A stretch of DNA of 29,287 nt, from assembly GCA_040307135.1 (NCBI GenBank), contig JAWRKD010000139.1:1-29287 (forward strand), read 5' to 3'. The notes below the pieces were generated by a model. That model was not told the origin of the DNA, did not search any database, and saw nothing but the letters and a program-made list of their open reading frames with translations. Of this stretch, positions 23,446-29,287 are shown piece by piece. This DNA is from Aminidesulfovibrio sp040307135. Lineage in GTDB: Bacteria; Desulfobacterota; Desulfovibrionia; Desulfovibrionales; Desulfovibrionaceae. The position numbers and the translations under genes were made by a program. Position 1 is the stretch's first letter. Each line of letters begins with the position of its first letter.

Positions 23446-24441
23446 ATGGCCCTATTCCGTCAGCTCGACGAACAGATCGCACAGCTCCTGGCCCTCCTGA
23501 ACAAGGACGACCGCTGGCTCATCGTCATCAACGCCGACCCGGACGCCCTGGGCTCGGCCCTGGCCCTTCAGCACATCTTCAAGCGCCGCGTCCTGGACGT
23601 TGGAATAGGCCACATCAACGAGATCAAGCGGCCGGACAACCTCTCCATGATCCGCTTCCTGCGCATCCCCACCCGCAAGGTCATCCCGAACCTGGCCGCG
23701 CAGTACGACAAGTTCGCCATGGTCGATTCCCAGCCCCACCACAACCCGGCCTTTGAGCAGTTCCAGTTCTCCGTGGTCATCGACCACCACCCCATCCTGG
23801 CCGACAAGCCCGTGAACGCGCCCTTCGTAGACATCCGCCCCAAGTACGGGGCCACGGCCACCATGCTCACGGAATACCTCTACAACCTGCGCGTCCGGCC
23901 ACCCAAGCTCCTGGCCACGGCGCTGCTCTACGCCATCAAGGCCGACTCCGCGAGCTTCGAACGCTCGTTCATCGACGCCGACGTCACGGCCTTCAAGTAC
24001 CTCACCAAGCTGGCCGACCCCGCCATCCTGAACCGCATCGCCCGCAGCGACTTCCACCTGGACTGGATGCGCTACTTCTCGCGCGCCTTCTACAACCTGC
24101 GGCGCATCGGCCAGGGCCTCTACGCCCACATGGGCAAGGTGGAGAACCCGGACATCCTGGTCATCGTGGCCGACTTCTTCACCCGGGTCCACGGCGTGCC
24201 CTGGGACGTGGTCTCCGGCGAGTACAACGACAAGCTCATCGTCATCTTCCGGGGCGACGGCGGCCGCCGCGACATGGGCAAGCTGGCCGCCTCCCTGTTC
24301 GGCGACCTGGGCTCGGCCGGCGGCCACAAGGGCGCGGCCCGGGCCGAGATCGACATGGCCGCCCTGGAGGGCAAGGACGCCGAAACCTTCCTGGTGAAAA
24401 AGCTCAGCCGGGGCAAAACCCAGAACGTGAAGCGCATCTGA
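23446..24441 (+). CDS. DHH family phosphoesterase (NrnA/RecJ-like)
   Basis: A 331-residue protein with a DHH domain (INADPDALGSA with Asp31 and Asp33, MVDSQP with Asp94, VIDHHP with Asp113-His114-His115) and a C-terminal DHHA1 part ending in GSAGGHKGAARAE, the GGH nucleotide-binding motif. Such two-domain proteins without extra modules are nano-RNases or cyclic-dinucleotide and pAp phosphatases. A metal-dependent exonuclease or phosphodiesterase acting on short nucleotides is the best guess. It begins right behind cobU and its TGA overlaps the polA ATG by one base, so translation is coupled. Confidence 0.88.
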   Translation: MALFRQLDEQIAQLLALLNKDDRWLIVINADPDALGSALALQHIFKRRVLDVGIGHINEIKRPDNLSMIRFLRIPTRKVIPNLAAQYDKFAMVDSQPHHNPAFEQFQFSVVIDHHPILADKPVNAPFVDIRPKYGATATMLTEYLYNLRVRPPKLLATALLYAIKADSASFERSFIDADVTAFKYLTKLADPAILNRIARSDFHLDWMRYFSRAFYNLRRIGQGLYAHMGKVENPDILVIVADFFTRVHGVPWDVVSGEYNDKLIVIFRGDGGRRDMGKLAASLFGDLGSAGGHKGAARAEIDMAALEGKDAETFLVKKLSRGKTQNVKRI

Positions 24442-27071
24442 TGTCCCTCCAGGAATACCTCCCCCGAGGGCCGGAGCCGGTCTTCCTCATCGACGGATCA
24501 TCCTTTTTCTACCGCAGCTTCCATGCCAACCCGGACCTCAAGCGCTCGGACGGTTTTCCCACCAACGCGCTCTACGGCGTGCTGCGCGTGCTCACGCGGC
24601 TCCTGCGCGAGGAGAAGCCCAAATACGTGGGCTTTTTCCTGGACGGCCGCGGCCCCACCTTCCGGCACAAGCTCTACCCCCAATACAAGGCCAACCGGCC
24701 GTCCATGCCCGAGCCCCTGGCCGCCCAGATCGCGCCCCTGGTGCGGGCCGTGGAGCTCATGGGCCTGCCGCTCACGGTCACCGACGGGGTGGAGGCCGAC
24801 GACTGCATCGCCAGCTTGGCCGCGGCCTTCAAGCGCGAGCGGCCCGTGGTCATCGTAGCCTCGGACAAGGACCTCAAGCAGTGCCTGGACGACGGCGTGC
24901 TGCTCTGGGACCCCTCGCCCAAGGGCGACAAGATCACCACCGGCGCGGACCTTTTGGCCGAAACCGGGCTCAGGCCCGGGCAGTGGCCCGATTTCCAGGC
25001 CCTCACCGGCGACTCCACGGACAACATCCCGGGCCTACCCGGAGTGGGACCCAAGACCGCGCTCAAGATCCTGGCCGAATTCCCGAGCCTGGAGGCCCTG
25101 CGCGAGCGTTTCGACCAGGTGCCGGACAAGCTGCGGGCCAAGATGGAAGGCCGTCTGGACGACCTCTTCCTGTACCGCGAGCTGACCCGCATGAAGACCG
25201 ACGCCGTGCCCGGGCCCAGGCTGACGGACCTGGAGCTGCGGCAGCCGGACATGAAGGCCTTTGCCGATTTCCTCAAGGAGTACGAGTTCCGCAGCCTGCT
25301 GCGCGAACTGCCCCGCTCCGACGGCCTGCCGCCGGCCGCAGCGCCCCAGCCCGCGGAAGCGGCCAAGGCGGGCATGCCCCGGCAGCAGCAGTTCTCCCTG
25401 TTCGAGGCCCCCGCGGACGAACCCGGGCGCGAACCCCTGGAGGTGCCCACGCGCGGCCCCAAGGAGATGCCCTCCTGCGTGGGCAAGCACGTGGGCCTGG
25501 TGCCCGTGGAGGACGGCTTCCGCCTGGGCATGGACGGCAAGGAGTTCTTCTGCCCCGGCCCGGCCGCGGACTTGGCCCCGGTGCTGGCCCGGGCCAAGGG
25601 CGTGGCCGTCTCCTCCTTCCAGGACCTGCTGCGGGCCGACGACGCCTGGCGCGGCGTGCCCCTGGCCGCCTGGTTCGACTGCGCCCTGGCCGCCTACCTG
25701 CTCAATCCCGAGGACCGCAACTATTCCTGGGAGCGGCTGCGCCAGTCCCTGAACCTGGACGCCCAGGCCGACAACATCCACCCCCAGGCCCAGGGGCTGG
25801 CCGCCCTGGCCTTCCGCCGCAACGTGGCCCCGCGCCTGGAATCGGCCGGGCTGGACCGCCTCCTGCGCAGCCTGGAGCTGCCCCTGGTGCCCGTGCTCGT
25901 GGACATGGAGCGCGCGGGCATCGCCATCGACCAGGCCGCCTTCGCCCGCTTCCTGGACGAGGTGGGCGGCCAGCTGGACGGCTTGAGCGCGCGCATCGTG
26001 GAGCTGGCGGGCGGGGAATTCAACCTGCGCTCGTCCCAGCAGATGGCCCAGGTCCTCTTCGGCAAGCTGAAGCTCAAGCCCGCGGGCAAGACCCCGGGCG
26101 GGGCCCTGTCCACCTCCAACGAGGTCCTGGAGCGCCTGGCCGGCCAGCACCCCATCGTGGACGCCATCCTGGAGTTCCGCGTGCTGGAGAAGCTGCGCTC
26201 CACCTACCTGGAGCCCCTGCCCCGGCTGGCGGACGCGGACGGCCGCATCCACACCCATTTCAACCAGCTGGCCACGGCCACGGGGCGGCTTTCCAGCTCC
26301 GGCCCCAACCTCCAGAACATCCCTGTGCGCGGCCCCCAGGGCCAGCGCATGCGCGCCTGCTTCACGGCCGGGCCGGGCAACCTCCTGGCCTCGGCCGACT
26401 ACTCCCAGGTGGAGCTGCGCGTGTTGGCGCATTTCTCCAAGGAAAAGAACCTCATCGACGCCTTCGCCCGGGACGAGGACATCCACGCCCGCACCGCGGC
26501 CATCCTCTTCGACAAGGAGCCCGGCCAGGTGGCCACGGAGGAGCGCCGCAGCGCCAAGACCATCAACTTCGGGCTCATCTACGGCATGGGCCCCCAGAAG
26601 CTGGCCCGCGAGCTCTCCATCAGCCTGAACCAAGCCAAGGAGTTCATCGAGCGCTACTTCGCGCGGCTCTCCACCCTGCGCGCCTTCTACGACGGCCTGG
26701 TGGAAGAAGCCCAGCGGAACGGTTTCGTCACCACCCTGGCGGGCCGCCGCAGGCTGCTGCCCGAGCTCCATTCGCGCAACCAGCAGCTGGCCTCCCAGGC
26801 CCGCCGCCAGGCCATCAACACCGTGATCCAGGGCAGCGCCGCGGACATCATCAAGATGGCCATGCTCGCCGTGGCCCGCGACAAGGAGCTGCGCGACCTG
26901 CAGGCCCGGCTCATCCTCCAGATCCACGACGAGCTCGTGTTGGAGGCCCCGAAGGCCACGGCCGAACGCGCCGGAGCCCGGCTGCGCGAGATCATGCAGA
27001 GCGTCACCAGCCTGGCCGTGCCCCTCAAGGTGGACCTGGGCACGGGCTTCACCTGGGCCCAGGCCCACTAG
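24441..27071 (+). CDS. polA: DNA polymerase I
   Basis: An 876-residue family A polymerase used in gap filling and Okazaki fragment maturation. Seen: the N-terminal 5'-3' exonuclease (FLIDGSSFFYR with Asp18, GVEADDCIA, SDKDLKQCL, GDSTDNIPGLPGVGPKTA), a Pro/Ala-rich linker near residues 290-340, a 3'-5' exonuclease-like part, and the polymerase core with motif A ADYSQVELR (Asp653), the O-helix RRSAKTINFGLIYG (Lys706) and motif C QIHDELV (Asp830). In the middle domain the DxE motif of proofreading enzymes is not found, as in Taq polymerase, so proofreading is probably lost. The last gene of the cbiR-cobU-DHH-polA run. Confidence 0.96.
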   Translation: MSLQEYLPRGPEPVFLIDGSSFFYRSFHANPDLKRSDGFPTNALYGVLRVLTRLLREEKPKYVGFFLDGRGPTFRHKLYPQYKANRPSMPEPLAAQIAPLVRAVELMGLPLTVTDGVEADDCIASLAAAFKRERPVVIVASDKDLKQCLDDGVLLWDPSPKGDKITTGADLLAETGLRPGQWPDFQALTGDSTDNIPGLPGVGPKTALKILAEFPSLEALRERFDQVPDKLRAKMEGRLDDLFLYRELTRMKTDAVPGPRLTDLELRQPDMKAFADFLKEYEFRSLLRELPRSDGLPPAAAPQPAEAAKAGMPRQQQFSLFEAPADEPGREPLEVPTRGPKEMPSCVGKHVGLVPVEDGFRLGMDGKEFFCPGPAADLAPVLARAKGVAVSSFQDLLRADDAWRGVPLAAWFDCALAAYLLNPEDRNYSWERLRQSLNLDAQADNIHPQAQGLAALAFRRNVAPRLESAGLDRLLRSLELPLVPVLVDMERAGIAIDQAAFARFLDEVGGQLDGLSARIVELAGGEFNLRSSQQMAQVLFGKLKLKPAGKTPGGALSTSNEVLERLAGQHPIVDAILEFRVLEKLRSTYLEPLPRLADADGRIHTHFNQLATATGRLSSSGPNLQNIPVRGPQGQRMRACFTAGPGNLLASADYSQVELRVLAHFSKEKNLIDAFARDEDIHARTAAILFDKEPGQVATEERRSAKTINFGLIYGMGPQKLARELSISLNQAKEFIERYFARLSTLRAFYDGLVEEAQRNGFVTTLAGRRRLLPELHSRNQQLASQARRQAINTVIQGSAADIIKMAMLAVARDKELRDLQARLILQIHDELVLEAPKATAERAGARLREIMQSVTSLAVPLKVDLGTGFTWAQAH

Positions 27072-27105
27072 CCGCCGCGACCCTCCCCCGCAGCCCGGCG
27101 GCCCC

Positions 27106-27138
27106 GGGTGGATTCCCCGTTTTTTGGGGCATTCACCC
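27106..27138 (+). terminator. Hairpin behind polA
   Basis: GGGTG...CCCC, loop GTTTTTT, GGGG...CACCC: arms of 13 nt pair at 11 positions, starting 34 nt after the polA stop. No T-run follows the stem, so it may act as a weak terminator or 3' protection. The rest of the 288-nt gap to 27360 holds no other element that I can name. Confidence 0.4.
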
Positions 27139-27359
27139 AACCTCCCAGCACAACTTTCCCAGAAAAACAGGCAGACCACCTATCGACACCGCGCACCGCC
27201 GGGAATAGCCAGGATCGTTGCCGTCTCCCCGCCGCGCGGCGTGCGCCGGTCACGGGAGGGACGCAGCATCACCACGACGCACCCGCGGCACGCGCCCCCC
27301 GCCGCCCCGGCCGCTCCGGCCCGGGGGAGGAGGCCCGCGCCCCGGGAAAGGGGGACCAC

Positions 27360-27545
27360 ATGCCGGCCGATGCCGAATATGCCCAGCGGACGTTCCTCGA
27401 GGGGAAAAAGACCCGCTGGCGGGACGAGTCCGTGCACATGGAGCTGCAGAGCCTGCGCGATTCCGTACGAGCCCTGGAGTCCACGGTGCGGGCCCTGCGT
27501 CAGGACCTCCAGACCATCAAGGACATGATGACCGTGCGCGATTGA
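27360..27545 (+). CDS. Small coiled-coil hypothetical protein
   Basis: A 61-residue charged protein. From about residue 25 on it shows heptad-like spacing of Leu, Val and Ile (MELQSLRDSVRALESTVRAL, then LRQDLQTIKDMM), so a short coiled coil, probably a dimer, is likely. AAAGGGGG lies 5 nt before the ATG at 27360; a shorter start at 27438 would keep only the coil. Its stop codon lies inside a terminator hairpin. No function is evident, and it is most likely transcribed alone. Confidence 0.65.
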   Translation: MPADAEYAQRTFLEGKKTRWRDESVHMELQSLRDSVRALESTVRALRQDLQTIKDMMTVRD

Positions 27546-27562
27546 CGCCACGGTCTTTTTTT
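27532..27562 (+). terminator. Rho-independent terminator
   Basis: CCGTG-c-GCG, loop ATTGA, CGC-CACGG forms an 8-bp stem with one bulged C, followed by TCTTTTTTT. It overlaps the last codons and stop of the small coiled-coil gene and separates it from the FMN protein gene. The clearest terminator in the window. Confidence 0.75.
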
Positions 27563-27616
27563 AGGGCGGCCTGTCTTCCGATCGCGGGACCATCTTCCAG
27601 CCACAGGGGTATCGAC

Positions 27617-29257
27617 ATGTTCCAATGGGCAAAAGGCAACGACGTTCTGGGCACCATGAATCGCGGCAACGCCGCGGAATCCGGACTGTGCACGCTGTGC
27701 CGGGCAGACTGCGCGGGCAAGTGCGAGACCTGGTCCTCCTGTCTCAGGGGCCGCCAGATGCTCTATCCCCGCGACTTCGGCCTGGTCACGGCCGGGAGCG
27801 CCAACACCACGCACCTGGGCGTGAACTACAACGCCCTGCGCATCCAGGGCTACAACTACGGCGCCAAGTCCTTGAACAACGGCCGCTCGGCCAGCGCCGA
27901 CGACTGCCTGTTCACCAACGTGAGCATCGAGACCTCCTTCGGCAACGGCGTCAAGACCTCGGCCCGCATGCCGCTCATGACCGGGGCCCTCGGCTCCACG
28001 TTCATCGCCTCCAAGTACTGGGACTCCTTCGCCATCGGCTGCGCGCTCATCGGCATCCCCATCGTGGTGGGCGAGAACGTGGTGGGCGTGGACCTCAAGT
28101 CCAGCCTCAACAAGGGCCGGATCAAGAAGTCCCCGGAACTGGACCGCCGCGTGGAAACCTACATGCGCTACCACGACGGCCACGGGGCTCTCATCGTCCA
28201 GCTCAACGTGGAGGACGCCCGCAACGGCGTGGCCGAGTACGTCATCGACAAATACGGCGACAAGGTCTTCATCGAGCTGAAGTGGGGCCAGGGCGCCAAG
28301 AACATCGGCGGCGAGATCGAGGTGGGCAGCCTGGACTACGCCATATTCCTCAAGAAGCGCGGCTACCTCGTGGACCCCGACCCCGAGCTGGCCGAGGTCC
28401 AGGCCGCCTTCGCGGCGGGCGGGATCAAGGGCTTCGCCCGCCACAGCCGCCTGGGCTACACGGACCTCGATTCGGCCGAGGCCGTGCGCGAAAACTTCAT
28501 GGAGACCGTGGAGTACCTGCGCAAGCTCGGCTTCAAGCGCATCTCGCTGAAGACCGGGTCCTACGGCATGGAGGCCCTGGCCATGGCCATCCGCTACGCC
28601 TCCGACGCCCGCCTGGACCTGCTGACCATCGACGGCTCGGGCGGCGGCACGGGCATGAGCCCCTGGAACATGATGGAGACCTGGGGCGTGTCCTCCATCC
28701 TGCTCCACTCCAAGGCCTGGGAGTACTCCTCCCTCCTGGCGGCCCAGGGCAAACGGGTGGTGGACCTCTCCTTTGCCGGAGGCCTGGCCCGCGAGGACCA
28801 GATATTCAAGGCCCTGGCCCTGGGCGCGCCCTTCGTCAAGCTGGTCTGCATGGGCCGGGCCCTCATGATCCCGGGCTTCCTCGGTTCGAACATCGAAGGC
28901 GTCCTGCATCCCGAGCGGCGGCTCCAGGTCCACGGCAACTGGGAAAGCCTGCCCAAGACGGTGCGCGACGTGGGCGAGGACCCGGAACAGATCTTCGCGG
29001 GCTATGCCAGCCTGCAGAAGAAGATCGGCGCCCGCGAGATGAAGAAGATCCCCTTCGGGGCCATCGCCGCCTGGACCCTGGCCGACAAGCTGGGCGCGGG
29101 ACTCCAGCAGCTGCTGGCCGGGGTGCGCAAGTTCTCGGTCACGGCCATCAGCCGCGCCGACATCGCCTCGGCCAACCGGGAGACGGAGCGGGAGACCGGC
29201 ATCCCCTTCATCACGGACGTGCAGGACGAAATCGCCCGCAAGATCCTCTCCTGCTAG
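27617..29257 (+). CDS. FMN-binding glutamate synthase-like protein (GltB central domain)
   Basis: A 546-residue protein related to the FMN-binding synthase domain of GltB, standing alone. Seen: a TIM barrel with SARMPLMTGALGS, IELKWGQGAKNIGGEI (the KxGQGAKPGxGG-like motif), the phosphate/FMN site TIDGSGGGTGMSPWNMMETWG, and VDLSFAGGLAREDQIFKALALGA (second phosphate loop). There is no glutaminase domain and the 3Fe-4S cysteines of GltB are missing after LVCMGRALM. Instead the N-terminus has five cysteines (25, 28, 32, 36, 42), which may bind an Fe-S cluster. AGGGG lies 7 nt before the ATG at 27617. Without glutaminase it cannot make glutamate from glutamine alone; the real substrate is unknown. 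Confidence 0.82.
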   Translation: MFQWAKGNDVLGTMNRGNAAESGLCTLCRADCAGKCETWSSCLRGRQMLYPRDFGLVTAGSANTTHLGVNYNALRIQGYNYGAKSLNNGRSASADDCLFTNVSIETSFGNGVKTSARMPLMTGALGSTFIASKYWDSFAIGCALIGIPIVVGENVVGVDLKSSLNKGRIKKSPELDRRVETYMRYHDGHGALIVQLNVEDARNGVAEYVIDKYGDKVFIELKWGQGAKNIGGEIEVGSLDYAIFLKKRGYLVDPDPELAEVQAAFAAGGIKGFARHSRLGYTDLDSAEAVRENFMETVEYLRKLGFKRISLKTGSYGMEALAMAIRYASDARLDLLTIDGSGGGTGMSPWNMMETWGVSSILLHSKAWEYSSLLAAQGKRVVDLSFAGGLAREDQIFKALALGAPFVKLVCMGRALMIPGFLGSNIEGVLHPERRLQVHGNWESLPKTVRDVGEDPEQIFAGYASLQKKIGAREMKKIPFGAIAAWTLADKLGAGLQQLLAGVRKFSVTAISRADIASANRETERETGIPFITDVQDEIARKILSC

Positions 29258-29287
29258 GGGAGGCCGCGAACCAGGGCCCCCCCCCGG

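Noticed and set aside
1..29287. CRISPR array, prophage genes, insertion sequence or integrase
   Set aside because: No regularly spaced repeats, no transposase or integrase motifs and no phage structural genes were found on either strand.

Overview
The window is GC-rich chromosomal DNA (clearly above 60% G+C by eye) and looks like a member of the Desulfovibrionaceae or a close relative. Pointers are a roughly 1180-residue FAD/Fe-S lactate- or glycolate-type dehydrogenase, a CbiR cobamide-remodelling gene next to a divergent CobU, an EndoQ/UvrD helicase fusion, and several small proteins without an assignable family. This assignment is inference; no rRNA or other phylogenetic marker is present. 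Genes are densely packed, mostly core functions, with one strikingly AT-rich foreign gene in the middle.

Layout. 28-1218: rRNA m5C methyltransferase of the RlmI type. 1228-2312 (minus): two hypothetical genes, one of them membrane-bound, behind a visible promoter. 2395-3534 (minus): class V aminotransferase, divergent from 3703-7245, a fused FAD/Fe-S D-2-hydroxyacid dehydrogenase with its own promoter. 7248-8707: ruvX and mltG, tightly coupled. 8851-10062: a CGGC-domain protein and a DUF4213/DUF364 protein, a probable metal-handling pair flanked by two decayed copies of one ~89-bp sequence. 10207-11662: an AT-rich island with one gene whose C-terminus carries an R-x4-H HEPN motif; it is a candidate single-gene defence factor of the ApeA/abortive-infection kind. 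11673-13804 (minus): glycosyltransferase, TtuA-type tRNA thiolase and a MoaD/ThiS-like sulfur carrier in one operon. 13973-16558: response regulator, an M50 protease gene with a one-base frameshift, trpS and slyD-like PPIase. 16580-18662: aminotransferase, a small exported protein and a MarR regulator. 18796-21897: EndoQ-UvrD fusion, with a 48-residue gene overlapping its end. 22093-27071: cbiR, cobU, a DHH phosphoesterase and polA, all overlapping or touching. 27360-29257: a small coiled-coil protein, a clear terminator, and an FMN-binding glutamate-synthase-like protein.

Three themes link the genes. DNA repair and replication are represented by ruvX, EndoQ-UvrD, the DHH protein and polA. 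Cofactor and sulfur handling are represented by CbiR/CobU and the thiolation pair. The foreign element is the HEPN gene. Promoters of the sigma-70 kind are readable at several places; two of them (17761-17789 and 18670-18698) put the transcription start almost on the ATG of a gene without a ribosome binding site, so leaderless mRNAs are predicted. No CRISPR array, tRNA, rRNA, insertion sequence or riboswitch was seen.
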